DNA from: JARYGU01 sp033795365
GTDB taxonomy: Bacteria > Pseudomonadota > Alphaproteobacteria > Rhizobiales > Rhizobiaceae
Direction: 5' to 3'
NCBI GenBank assembly: GCA_033795365.1
Contig: JARYGU010000023.1
Span: forward strand, 1-64,000
Length of the DNA: 64,000 bases
Shown: in pieces, positions 17,706-26,259 of the stretch
Position numbering within the stretch: position 1 is the stretch's first letter
How the letters are laid out: each line of letters begins with the position of its first letter
Notes under the pieces: generated by a model
Databases searched by the model: none
The model's input: only the letters and a program-made list of their open reading frames with translations
Told to the model about the DNA's origin: nothing
Translations under genes and position numbers: made by a program

Positions 17706-18817
17706 TCCGGCTCGAGAACCTGACAAAACACTATGGCCCGGCACACGATCCCTTCGTTGCGGTCGACAACATCAGCCTGGACCTTCCCACTGGCGAGATC
17801 TGCGTGCTGCTGGGTCCGTCGGGCTGCGGCAAGACGACAACCATGAAGATGATCAACCGGCTGATCCAGCCGACCAGCGGCAAGGTCTTCATCGACGGCA
17901 AGGACACCAGCACCGTCGATCCGATCGAGCTCCGGCGGTCGATCGGCTACGTGATCCAGCAGATCGGCCTGTTCCCGAACAAGACGATCGAGGAAAACAT
18001 CTGTGTCGTGCCCGACCTTCTCGGCTGGGATCGCCGAAAGTCGCGCGCTCGCGCGCAGGAGCTCCTCGAGCTCGTGGGCCTTCAACCCGACCTCTTTCTC
18101 AAGCGCTATCCGAAGGAGCTTTCGGGTGGCCAGCAGCAGCGCGTCGGCGTCCTGCGCGCGCTCGCGGCCGATCCGCCGGTCATGCTGATGGACGAGCCGT
18201 TTGGTGCGATCGATCCCATCAACCGCGAGGTCATTCAGGAAGAATTCCTGAAGATGCAGCAGACGATCCGCAAGACGATCATTTTCGTCTCGCATGATCT
18301 CGACGAGGCGGTGAAGATGGCGGACAAGATCGCGATCTTCCGCAGCGGCAAACTGGAACAGTATGCCGCGCCCGACGATCTGCTCGCTCGTCCCGCTAAC
18401 AGCTTTATCGAAAGTTTTCTCGGCTCCGACCGGGCACTGAAGCGCCTCAGGCTCATCTCGGTGCGCGACGCCATGGAAACCGATTTCATCACGGTCCAGA
18501 GTTCGGATTCGATCGAAAATGCCCTGCAGCGCATGCGGTTGTTGCGCAGTACCGCCGCCTTTGTCCTCAACGCAGATGGCATTCCGCAATCTCTTCTGAG
18601 CGAGCAGGTAGCGGACGATCGCTCAGGCGCCGTCGGCGACCATGCGGAACCCGTAAAGTGCGCTGTGCCGACCACCGGCGACCTTCGGCACGCAGTGTCG
18701 TTAATGTTCGCCCACGACATGCCTCTGCTGCCCTGCGTCGACGAAGGTGGCAGAATGGCCGGCGTGATGAGCTATCGTTCCATCGTGCACAATCTCGGTA
18801 ACGGGGAGGACGCATGA
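17702..18817 (+). CDS. ABC ATPase, osmoprotectant type with CBS region (ProV/OpuCA-like)
   Basis: 371 residues. Walker A GPSGCGKTT, signature ELSGGQQQRVGV, Walker B VMLMDEP and H-loop SHDLDEA are intact. The C-terminal 120 residues form a CBS-type region (VRDAMETDFITVQ through PLLPCVDEGGRMAGVMSY), as in OpuA/ProV ATPases where it senses ionic strength. Both ends overlap neighbours by four bases (ATGA), so expression with both permeases is coupled. It energises uptake of the quaternary amine handled by this operon. Confidence 0.93.
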   Translation: MIRLENLTKHYGPAHDPFVAVDNISLDLPTGEICVLLGPSGCGKTTTMKMINRLIQPTSGKVFIDGKDTSTVDPIELRRSIGYVIQQIGLFPNKTIEENICVVPDLLGWDRRKSRARAQELLELVGLQPDLFLKRYPKELSGGQQQRVGVLRALAADPPVMLMDEPFGAIDPINREVIQEEFLKMQQTIRKTIIFVSHDLDEAVKMADKIAIFRSGKLEQYAAPDDLLARPANSFIESFLGSDRALKRLRLISVRDAMETDFITVQSSDSIENALQRMRLLRSTAAFVLNADGIPQSLLSEQVADDRSGAVGDHAEPVKCAVPTTGDLRHAVSLMFAHDMPLLPCVDEGGRMAGVMSYRSIVHNLGNGEDA

Positions 18818-19569
18818 GCGCTCCCGTTGCCCTGGCCCCACCACAGGAACGCCGCCGTGCCGCGATTGCACCGGTGCTCGTACTGATCGTGCTGGCGGGT
18901 GTGGTCGTCTGGCTTTGGTCGAGCGGCATGGCGGGGGAGATCCTCGCCTATTCCGACGACATCTCCTATCTCGCCGCACAGCATCTGGAACTCGTCGCCT
19001 GGGCCGGGGGGCTGGCCATCCTCGCGGCCGTGCCGGTGGGCATCGTGCTTTCCCGGCCTGCCTTCCGCTCCACTTCGGAGGCGGTGATGCAGGTTTTCAA
19101 TATCGGCAGCACCGTGCCGACCCTTGCTATCCTTGCGCTTTCCATGACGGTGCTTGGCATCGGCACAGTTCCCGCAGTCTTCGGCCTCTGGGCCGCCACC
19201 CTTCTTCCGATCGTGCGCAACACCTATGCCGGCCTGCGTGCGGTTCCGCCCCACCTTGTGGAGGCGGCGACCGGCATGGGCATGACGCCGCGGCAGGTCT
19301 TGTGGCGCGTCGAACTCCCGAACGCCCTCTTCGTGATGTTCGGCGGCATCCGCACGGCGCTCGCGATTTGCGTCGGTTCGGCACCGCTGGTCTTTCTGAT
19401 CGGCGCAGGCGGACTTGGCGAACTGATCTTCACCGGGATCGCACTGAACGACCTCCCGATGATGATGGCCGGGGCCATTCCCACGGCGCTGATTGCGGTC
19501 CTGGTCGACTTCGTTTTCGGCCAGATCCAGTACTACCTCGTCCCACGAGGGATAAACCCGTTACGATAA
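18814..19569 (+). CDS. Second ABC permease of the betaine-type importer
   Basis: 251 residues with about six membrane helices (first at LVLIVLAGVVVWLWSSG) and the coupling loop LVEAATGMGMTPRQVLWRVELPNAL. It starts inside the stop of the ATPase gene. Having two unlike permeases with an OpuC/YehYW arrangement is typical of the osmoprotectant family. Acts in the inner membrane with the ATPase and the periplasmic binding protein that follows. Confidence 0.91.
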   Translation: MSAPVALAPPQERRRAAIAPVLVLIVLAGVVVWLWSSGMAGEILAYSDDISYLAAQHLELVAWAGGLAILAAVPVGIVLSRPAFRSTSEAVMQVFNIGSTVPTLAILALSMTVLGIGTVPAVFGLWAATLLPIVRNTYAGLRAVPPHLVEAATGMGMTPRQVLWRVELPNALFVMFGGIRTALAICVGSAPLVFLIGAGGLGELIFTGIALNDLPMMMAGAIPTALIAVLVDFVFGQIQYYLVPRGINPLR

Positions 19570-19589
19570 CAAAAGAGAGAGGAACTGAA

Positions 19590-20480
19590 ATGACCTTCGT
19601 ACCGAAACTTGCCAAGACCCTTCTGTCGGCGGCGGCGATCGTCCTCGTCGCGACGTCCACATGGGCCGCGACGATCACCGTCGGCGGGAAGAACTTCACC
19701 GAGCAGCTGATCATTGCCGAAATCACCAAGCAGCTCCTGGAGAACAAGGGCTACACCGTCGACAAGAAGGACGGCATGGGCACCGTGATCGTCCGCGCCG
19801 CACTGGAGAATGGCGAAGTCGATCTCTACTGGGAATATACAGGGACGTCGCTCATCACCTTCAACAAGGTGACGGAGCGGCTTTCGCCGGAAGCGACCTA
19901 CAGCCGCGTCAAGGAACTGGATGGCGAAAAGGGCCTTGTCTGGCTGGCGCCGTCCATGGCGAACAACACCTATGCCTATGTCGTCAAGCCGGGCAATGCC
20001 AAGACGGAAGGCCTGGAGACGATCTCCGACCTCGCCGGAGCCTATAATGACGGCAAGGAAATCCTCATGGGCACTACGGCCGAGTTTCCGAAACGCCCGG
20101 ACGGCCTGATCGGCTTGCAGGAGGTCTACGGTTTCGAGGCGGGCCGCGCCAATATCCGGCCGATGGACCTCGGCCTTGCCTATAACGCTCTCGCCAACGG
20201 TGATCTAGACACGATTGCCGCGCAGGCGACCGACGGCCAGATCGCGGCACTCGGCCTGAGGACGCTGAAGGACGACAAAGGCTTCTTCCCGAACTACGCG
20301 CTGACCCCGGTCGTGCGCAAGGAAGTGCTCGACGAGCATCCGGATCTCAAGGACACGCTCGAGGCGATCTCGACGAAGCTCGACGACGCGACGATGCAGC
20401 GTTTGAACAGCCAAGTCGATGTCGAGAAGAAGACCATCGAAACCGTCGCCGCCGACTACCTGAAGTCGCTCGGCATGTAA
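19590..20480 (+). CDS. Periplasmic binding protein, glycine-betaine/osmoprotectant type (ProX/OsmF-like)
   Basis: 296 residues with a classic signal peptide (FVPKLAKTLLSAAAIVLVA, cleavage near ATSTWA-A). The mature protein opens with ITVGGKNFTEQLIIAEI, the hallmark of the OpuAC/YehZ binding-protein family, and has Trp and Tyr residues (VDLYWEYTGTS) of the kind that cage quaternary ammonium groups. A GAGAGAGG ribosome site precedes ATG 19590. It is followed by a perfect 14-bp hairpin, which probably sets its expression above that of the downstream enzymes. Confidence 0.93.
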   Translation: MTFVPKLAKTLLSAAAIVLVATSTWAATITVGGKNFTEQLIIAEITKQLLENKGYTVDKKDGMGTVIVRAALENGEVDLYWEYTGTSLITFNKVTERLSPEATYSRVKELDGEKGLVWLAPSMANNTYAYVVKPGNAKTEGLETISDLAGAYNDGKEILMGTTAEFPKRPDGLIGLQEVYGFEAGRANIRPMDLGLAYNALANGDLDTIAAQATDGQIAALGLRTLKDDKGFFPNYALTPVVRKEVLDEHPDLKDTLEAISTKLDDATMQRLNSQVDVEKKTIETVAADYLKSLGM

Positions 20481-20511
20481 CCCGACGCTCTTGGCGTCCT
20501 ATCGAATGTCT

Positions 20512-20542
20512 CGCCCGCCCGAAGGTTTCCTTCGGGCGGGCG
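20512..20542 (+). terminator. Hairpin between binding-protein and enolase-family genes
   Basis: A perfect 14-bp inverted repeat (left arm begins CGCCCGCCCGAAGG) closes on a three-base loop TTT. No T-run follows, so it may act as an mRNA-stabilising or attenuating stem rather than a full terminator. It lies 31 bp after the SBP stop codon, where such stems often raise binding-protein output relative to distal genes. Confidence 0.6.
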
Positions 20543-20621
20543 AGGTGGGTGTGTGCCGCAGCCCGGCGCCAATATGCATTGGGTCGGTCAATGCCGACCG
20601 TCTTTTCGAGGTATCCCGAGA

Positions 20622-21746
20622 ATGGTCAAGATATCAAGCGTCCGTGTTCGCCCGCTCGTCCTGCCGCTGAAGCAGCCCTATCATTGGTCATACGGCATTC
20701 GCGAAACCTTTGCCGTCAATCTCATCGAGATCGAGGCGGATGATGGCACCATGGGCATCGGTGAATGCACGGTTGCGCCGGACCAGGCTGGCACTGCGGC
20801 CATCCTCCATCGCGTGGCAAAACATCTCGTCGGCCATTCGCCCCATGATGTGGCACCGCTGATCGCGCGCATCTTCCATCAGGACTATCTGGGGCACGGC
20901 GCAAACATCATGCGGGCGGCCAACCAGATGTTCTCCGGCATCGACATGGCCATGTGGGACCTTCAAGGCAAGCTCGCCGGCCTGCCCGTGCACCAGCTGC
21001 TTGGCGGAGCGCATCGGAAGACGGTGGGTTATTTCTATTTCCTCCAGGGTGAAACTGCCGAGGAGCTTGCGCGCGATGCCGCCGCCGGGCACGCCAATGG
21101 CGAGCGCGTTTTCTATCTCAAGGTCGGTCGCGGCGAGAAGCTCGACCTGGAAATCACCGCCGCAGTCCGCCGCGAGATCGGCGACGCGCGCCTGCGCCTC
21201 GACGCGAACGAAGGCTGGAGCGTGCATGAGGCGATCAACATGTGCCGCAAGCTCGAGAAGTACGACATCGAGTTCATCGAGCAGCCGACGGTGAGCTGGA
21301 GCATTCCCGCCATGGCGCATGTGCGCGAGAAGGTCGGCATTCCGATCGTCGCGGACCAGGCCGCCTTCACGCTGTACGACGTCTACGAGATCTGCCGCCA
21401 GCGCGCCGCCGACATGATCTGCATCGGCCCGCGCGAGAGCGGCGGCATACAGCCGATGATGAAGGCGGCCGCTGTGGCGGAATCCGCCGGGCTAAGGATT
21501 TGCATCCACTCTTCTTTCACCACGGGCATTACCACCTGCGCCGAGCATCACATCGGCCTTGCCATTCCCAATCTCGACGACGGCAACCAGATCATGTGGC
21601 AGCTTGTGCAGAAGGATATCGTCTCCTCGCCTGACCTGGCTCCGAAGAACGGCTGGCTCGATGCTTTCAAGAAGCCGGGGCTCGGCTTTCAGCTCGCCGA
21701 CGACCTCGTCGCCGAAGGCGAAAGACGTTACGCGGCAAGCCGATGA
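20622..21746 (+). CDS. Enolase-superfamily (mandelate racemase/muconate lactonizing) enzyme
   Basis: 374 residues with N-terminal capping and C-terminal barrel domains. Metal ligands D194, E220 and D245 have the same spacing as in muconate cycloisomerase. The usual KxK is reduced to YLK (Lys167), and the Lys normally facing it on the other side (five residues before the GG of ESGGI) is Gly. His in ICIHSSF may act as an alternative base. It is thus a real metal-binding member whose acid-base set differs from standard MLE enzymes. It overlaps the next gene by four bases. Epimerisation or dehydration of a hydroxy- or amino-acid is likely; the substrate is unknown. Confidence 0.85.
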   Translation: MVKISSVRVRPLVLPLKQPYHWSYGIRETFAVNLIEIEADDGTMGIGECTVAPDQAGTAAILHRVAKHLVGHSPHDVAPLIARIFHQDYLGHGANIMRAANQMFSGIDMAMWDLQGKLAGLPVHQLLGGAHRKTVGYFYFLQGETAEELARDAAAGHANGERVFYLKVGRGEKLDLEITAAVRREIGDARLRLDANEGWSVHEAINMCRKLEKYDIEFIEQPTVSWSIPAMAHVREKVGIPIVADQAAFTLYDVYEICRQRAADMICIGPRESGGIQPMMKAAAVAESAGLRICIHSSFTTGITTCAEHHIGLAIPNLDDGNQIMWQLVQKDIVSSPDLAPKNGWLDAFKKPGLGFQLADDLVAEGERRYAASR

Positions 21747-22753
21747 CCACGGTCGAAACGTCCCGCGAGAAGATCGAGGCCGTTTGCCTGTCGGCGCTGA
21801 CAGTCCATGGCGCGACTGCCGATAATGCGCGTCCTGTGGCGCAGGCGATCGCCAGAGCGGAGGCGGACGGCAACCGCGTCTGCGGCCTCTATTACCTGCC
21901 GATCTTCTGCAGGCATTTGACGGTCGGCAAGATTGACGGAGGGGCCGTTCCCGACGTGACCACACGCGGTGCCACGGTTGCGGTCGATGCGCGATCCGGT
22001 TTTGCGCATCCTGCGATAACGGCAGGCACGCCGGCTCTGATCGACGCGGCCCGCCGATCCGGCGTCGGGGCAATGGCGGTGCGCAACTCCTACAATTGCC
22101 TCGCGCTTGCCCATCACGTCCTCCCGCTCGCAGAAGGCGGCCTGATCGGCATCTGCCTGTCGAATGCGCCGGCCTCCGTCGCGCCGCCCGGTGCGACGCG
22201 GGCGCTGTTCGGCACGAATCCAATAGCCTTCGCCGTGCCTTTGAAAGAAGGGGCGCCTCCCATCGTCGTCGACCAGAGTTTGAGCGCTGTCACCAAGACG
22301 GAGATGATCCTCCGCCGCGATCGCGGGGAGGCGGTCCCGACCGGCTGGGCGCAGGACAGGTATGGGCAGCCAACGACCGACCCGGCCACAGGTCTGGAAG
22401 GCTCGCTTCTGCCGGCCGGCGGTCGCAAGGGTGCCAATATCGCTCTTCTCATCGAAATCCTTGCCGCCGCGCTGACCGGCTCGGTCCTTAGCACGGAGGC
22501 GAGCGCCTTCGGAAACGACGAGGGCGGGCCGCCGCGCATCGGGCAGTTCCTGATTGCGATAGACCCCGACCATTTCTCCGCCGGCTACTTTACGGAGGTG
22601 ATGGACGGGCTAGTCGCGGCCCATGAAGTCGCAGGGGTAAGGCTTCCCGGGCGATCCAGAGAAAACCATCCTGTTAGCGTCGATGCCGACCTATGGGAAA
22701 CGGCATTGCGGCATTCAAAATCGGCAGACGTCCGGGAGCCCCGATCGAGCTGA
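21743..22753 (+). CDS. Ldh2/MDH2-family NAD(P)-dependent dehydrogenase
   Basis: 336 residues of the type-2 malate/L-lactate dehydrogenase family, which also holds ureidoglycolate dehydrogenase and Delta1-pyrroline-2-carboxylate/piperideine-2-carboxylate reductases. Recognisable segments are SNAPASVAPPGATRALFGTNPIAFAVP (residues about 151-177) and GRKGANIALLIEIL. The family's SHG near residue 45 is replaced by NRVCG. The start overlaps the enolase-family gene, so both act on the same intermediate. A 2-oxo- or cyclic-imino-acid reduction or oxidation is plausible. Confidence 0.83.
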   Translation: MTTVETSREKIEAVCLSALTVHGATADNARPVAQAIARAEADGNRVCGLYYLPIFCRHLTVGKIDGGAVPDVTTRGATVAVDARSGFAHPAITAGTPALIDAARRSGVGAMAVRNSYNCLALAHHVLPLAEGGLIGICLSNAPASVAPPGATRALFGTNPIAFAVPLKEGAPPIVVDQSLSAVTKTEMILRRDRGEAVPTGWAQDRYGQPTTDPATGLEGSLLPAGGRKGANIALLIEILAAALTGSVLSTEASAFGNDEGGPPRIGQFLIAIDPDHFSAGYFTEVMDGLVAAHEVAGVRLPGRSRENHPVSVDADLWETALRHSKSADVREPRSS

Positions 22754-23045
22754 ATAACCACGGAGCATGCCCTTGCCGGCTTCGGCATCGTACTTATCTG
22801 CCCAATGCCCAATGGATACAGAAGCGGCGCAGGAAGTCGGGATCGCAGGGAGTGCGGAGATATCCCGATGTACGCGAAAGTCATTGTCAGACATCTGCAA
22901 GAACCACGCAATAGTTGTTGAAGTTCCGCATGAGGGATGCTTACGACAGCCCAGGAGATCCGAGGCTGGCAAGCGGCGGACAAGGATCCGGATGGTGGCA
23001 ATCGCAATCCTGAATGTGATTTTCACCGATGATATGTGAAAGACG
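22754..23045. other. Intergenic gap with no recognised gene
   Basis: About 290 bases between the end of the betaine island and the DUF982 gene. Possible short frames have no family resemblance, no ribosome site and poor codon use. I see no repeat or RNA gene. Confidence 0.5.
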
Positions 23046-23342
23046 TCAAACGCAGCCGATGTTGCGGTCGTTGGCGTCCTGCGAGAGGAATGGGATCTCC
23101 TCGATCGAGACCAGCATGTCATTCTTCTTCAGAAATCGTTCGAAGTTCTCCCTTACCGCACCCAACGGAAACCGACCGACGGCGGCATCTCTGCAGGCTT
23201 GCAGCATCGTCTCGTACGCGATGCCACGCTTCTCCTCCGACCATTCCTCTAGGAAGTCGAAGATGTCGTCAAGGCATCCTATTTCCTGAATAAAGTGCTT
23301 CTTTTTACCGAAAAGAGGGCGGTCAAACACGTCCCTTGTCAT
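23046..23342 (-). CDS. DUF982 family protein
   Basis: 98 residues matching the small DUF982 family found almost only in Rhizobiales: segments DIFDFLEEWSEEKRG, YETMLQACRDAAVGRF and VRENFERFLKKNDMLV. The function is unknown. The gene is monocistronic, with a ribosome site (AGGAGG) directly before ATG 23342. Its lower G+C than its neighbours suggests an independent history. Confidence 0.82.
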   Translation of the reverse strand: MTRDVFDRPLFGKKKHFIQEIGCLDDIFDFLEEWSEEKRGIAYETMLQACRDAAVGRFPLGAVRENFERFLKKNDMLVSIEEIPFLSQDANDRNIGCV

Positions 23343-23559
23343 TGCTTCCTCCTTTCACCTGGCATGCTGAAGCCCAAAATTTAGAAAACGCATTTTTCTC
23401 CGCAAGAGGTTCAACTCGCCTTTTCTCTCCTCATTCATGGCAATAGCCGCACGGCTGAAGCGCTTCACATATCCGTCCTCGCCGGCGGCCGAGACGCTAG
23501 ACTATGCTTTTGCACTTCAATAAGCTGATTGATCTTGATGGTAATCGAACCGTAGGCCC

Positions 23560-24408
23560 TCACTTCACGTCGCCGAGTTCCTCATGAATGCTGGCGACGA
23601 TCTCCGCGCGCTGCTGCGCCGACTTCCCGGCCTGCGCGGCATAGGTGAGCACCAGCAGCCGGATAGCGCTTGATATGGCGGTGTGCGATGGCCCGAGCGC
23701 GAAGCTCGCCACATGGCAGGGCAGCACGACCTTGGAATAGCGCTGGGCCTCCAACATCGAGGTCCGGTCGGTGATGGTGATGATGTTGAGCCGACTGGTC
23801 TGAGCGTAGCTCAATATTGGCTTTAGCACCGACTGGTGCGGTGGTAGCGTGATCAACAGCAGCACGTCCTTCGGCCCAGTCATCGCCAGATCTTCCGCCC
23901 ATGAACCTTGGTTGATGCCGAGGATCATGACGCTGTGGCGGAGCCGCGAGAACAACAGCCGCGCATAGCGAGCGAAGCCTTCCTCCAGCCCGAGACCCAG
24001 TACCCAAACGCGCGGAGCCACGGCGATCAGCTCAGCCGCCTTGCGTACCTTGTCGGAGCGCAATTCCTCGAAGGTCCTAGTGAGGTTCCTCAGTTCCAGT
24101 TCCAGATGCGCGCCGATGGTACGCCCCATCGCCACCTGTTCGGAATTGGTGACGGAATATTCGTAGGGTTCGGTGCGGTTCCGTTCTTCGCGAGCCTGCA
24201 ACTTCACCTCGTTAAAATCAGCATAGCCGAGATGCTGGAAGAAGCGCGCGGCAGTGGCCTTCGACACGCCGGCCAATTCGGCGATCTCGGTGGCCGAATG
24301 GGTGAGGATATCGTCCTGCCGGTCAAGGATCAGCTGGGCGAGCTTCTGCTCGCCGCTCGTCAGCCGCGAATAGCGTTCCTGAATGCGCAAGACCAGACGT
24401 GTAGCCAT
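23560..24408 (-). CDS. RpiR/MurR-family transcriptional regulator
   Basis: 282 residues: an N-terminal HTH of the RpiR type (LTSGEQKLAQLILDRQDD, then AELAGVSKATAARFFQHLGY) and a C-terminal SIS sugar-phosphate-type domain (RVWVLGLGLEEGFARYARLL). It is divergent from the COG0212/THI5-like operon, with a 104-bp shared gap, so it probably regulates that operon. RpiR proteins usually bind phosphorylated sugars, although the SIS domain can bind other phosphate esters. Confidence 0.92.
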   Translation of the reverse strand: MATRLVLRIQERYSRLTSGEQKLAQLILDRQDDILTHSATEIAELAGVSKATAARFFQHLGYADFNEVKLQAREERNRTEPYEYSVTNSEQVAMGRTIGAHLELELRNLTRTFEELRSDKVRKAAELIAVAPRVWVLGLGLEEGFARYARLLFSRLRHSVMILGINQGSWAEDLAMTGPKDVLLLITLPPHQSVLKPILSYAQTSRLNIITITDRTSMLEAQRYSKVVLPCHVASFALGPSHTAISSAIRLLVLTYAAQAGKSAQQRAEIVASIHEELGDVK

Positions 24409-24512
24409 ATGACCCGTTCAATTCCCTCGATTCCATAAAAAGATAGCATGGCTCTTGCAATCGTGAAACTCATGTTTCATTCTGATGAAACAATGAAACA
24501 ACGGGCAGTCGC

Positions 24513-25250
24513 ATGTCGCAATCCCGCATCAAACGCCGACGCGTATGGGAACGTCTCAAGGATGTGGCGCGGGCCGATACGCGATTTCACATGAACTTCA
24601 CGGATTTTATTCCGGATTTTGATGGCGCGGAAACAGCGACCGACCGGATCGAGGCACTCGCTGCGTTCCGTAGTTGTAGACTGGCCTTCGTGACGCCCGA
24701 CAATTCCATGACCGAGCTGCGCCGCCGGCTGATTGCGGCGCGCGTGCCCATGGTGACCGCAACCTACAACATCCAGCGCGGCTTTCTTTACCTCGCACCG
24801 GACGCTGTACCGGAAGGCGCCGAACCCTATGCCGCCTGGCTCGATGGTATCGAACATTTCGCCAAGCCGGTGACGCTGGAAGAAATCGCGGCACTCGGCC
24901 GTTTCGATTTCATGGCGACGGGCGCCTCCGCGGTGTCGGTCGATGGCGTACGCTTCGGCAAGGGGCACGGATTCTTCGATCTCGAATGGGGTATGTTCAC
25001 TGAACTCGGGCTCGCTCTCGACACGACGCCGGTCGCGGCTATCGTCCACGACGTGCAGGTGGTCGACGATCAACTGCAAATGAACGAGACCGACATCCCC
25101 GTCGACCTCATAGCCACGCCCACGCGGCTCATCCGCGTCGAGCGCTCGGGCTGCCGTCCGCGTGGCATGAAATGGGAGCTCCTGACCGCGCAGGAGCTCC
25201 AGCAGATACCGCCCCTTAGCGAGCTTGCCCGTATCCGGGGCGTAGCATGA
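24513..25250 (+). CDS. 5-formyltetrahydrofolate cyclo-ligase paralogue (COG0212), copy 1
   Basis: 245 residues of the MTHFS-like fold. The C-terminal loop GVRFGKGHGFFDLEWG (about residues 147-162) corresponds to the GxGxGFYD nucleotide-binding signature, with His replacing a Gly. Family members either convert 5-formyl-THF to methenyl-THF or belong to a COG0212 paralogue group linked by comparative genomics to thiamine metabolism. It is the first gene of an operon with a THI5/NMT1-like transporter and has a sister copy at the other end, which favours the thiamine-linked paralogue group. Confidence 0.82.
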   Translation: MSQSRIKRRRVWERLKDVARADTRFHMNFTDFIPDFDGAETATDRIEALAAFRSCRLAFVTPDNSMTELRRRLIAARVPMVTATYNIQRGFLYLAPDAVPEGAEPYAAWLDGIEHFAKPVTLEEIAALGRFDFMATGASAVSVDGVRFGKGHGFFDLEWGMFTELGLALDTTPVAAIVHDVQVVDDQLQMNETDIPVDLIATPTRLIRVERSGCRPRGMKWELLTAQELQQIPPLSELARIRGVA

Positions 25251-25287
25251 CCGTCCTCCAACATCAATAAAAGGGAACAAAATCGCC

Positions 25288-26259
25288 ATGAACCTCACTA
25301 TCGACAGGCGCAGCTTCCTTGGGCTCATGGGCGCCGCCGCAACCATGCCGATGATGGCGCGTGTGGCTTCTGCCGCCACCCCGTTCAATTTCCAGGCCTC
25401 CTGGATCAACGATGCCGAGTTCGCCGGATATTTCCTCGCCGCCGACAAGGGCTATTACAAGGAGGCCGGCCTTGATCTCGAATATCTCTCCGGCGGCCCG
25501 GACGTCATTCCCGAAAGCTCGATCATCGCCGGCAAGGCCGACCTGACGCTGACGACGCCCGACACGACGATCAAGGCGATCGTCGAACAGGGCGCACCCT
25601 TCAAGATCATCGGCGCCCAGTACCAGAAGAACCCGATCGGCATCGTTTCCTTGGCCAAGAACCCGATCAAGGAGCCGGAGGACCTGATCGGCAAGACGCT
25701 CGCCGTGCCGCCGGTCAACGTCATCTCGGTCGAAGCCATGCTGAAGATCTCTGGCGTCGATCGCGCCCAGGTCAACATCGTACCCTATGCCTACGATCCG
25801 ACCCCGCTGATCAAGGGCGAGATCGACGCATCGCTGGATTTCACCACCAACGTGCCCTTCACCATCAAACAGGCCGGCGAAGACGCGGCGTCCTTCCTGC
25901 TTTACGATTTCGGCTTCACCATCTTCAACGACACCGTCGTCGTCACGGAAGAGGTGCTGAAGACCAAGCGCAACGAAATCGTAGCCTTCCTCAAGGCCAG
26001 CCGCAAGGGCTGGGAAGAAAACCTCAAGGATCCGGCAGCATACCCGAAGACCTTTGCTGACACCTGGTTCAAGGGCACTGGTCGCTCAATTGAAAACGAA
26101 GTCTATTTCAACACCGCGCAGAAGCCGCTGATCGAAAGTCCGAAGGGTATTTATTCGATGAGCGAGGAAGCGATCGCCGCCAATATTGAGGCACTCGCCG
26201 CCGTCGGCATCACCGCCAAGCGCGAACACTTCGATACCACCGTTCTCGAAGAAGTTTGA
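25288..26259 (+). CDS. THI5/NMT1-like periplasmic substrate-binding protein
   Basis: 323 residues. It begins with a Tat-like signal (TIDRRSFLGLMGAAATMPM, twin Arg at RRSF) ending near ASAAT. The mature part has the NMT1/THI5-like fold (NDAEFAGYFLAADKGYYKEAGLDLEYL is split by the first beta-strand; GGPDVIPESSIIAGKADLTL). Related proteins bind pyrimidine precursors of thiamine, riboflavin, nitrate or sulfonates. It overlaps the ATPase gene start (TGATG). The ligand is not determinable here, but the COG0212 neighbours point to a thiamine- or folate-related heterocycle. Confidence 0.88.
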   Translation: MNLTIDRRSFLGLMGAAATMPMMARVASAATPFNFQASWINDAEFAGYFLAADKGYYKEAGLDLEYLSGGPDVIPESSIIAGKADLTLTTPDTTIKAIVEQGAPFKIIGAQYQKNPIGIVSLAKNPIKEPEDLIGKTLAVPPVNVISVEAMLKISGVDRAQVNIVPYAYDPTPLIKGEIDASLDFTTNVPFTIKQAGEDAASFLLYDFGFTIFNDTVVVTEEVLKTKRNEIVAFLKASRKGWEENLKDPAAYPKTFADTWFKGTGRSIENEVYFNTAQKPLIESPKGIYSMSEEAIAANIEALAAVGITAKREHFDTTVLEEV

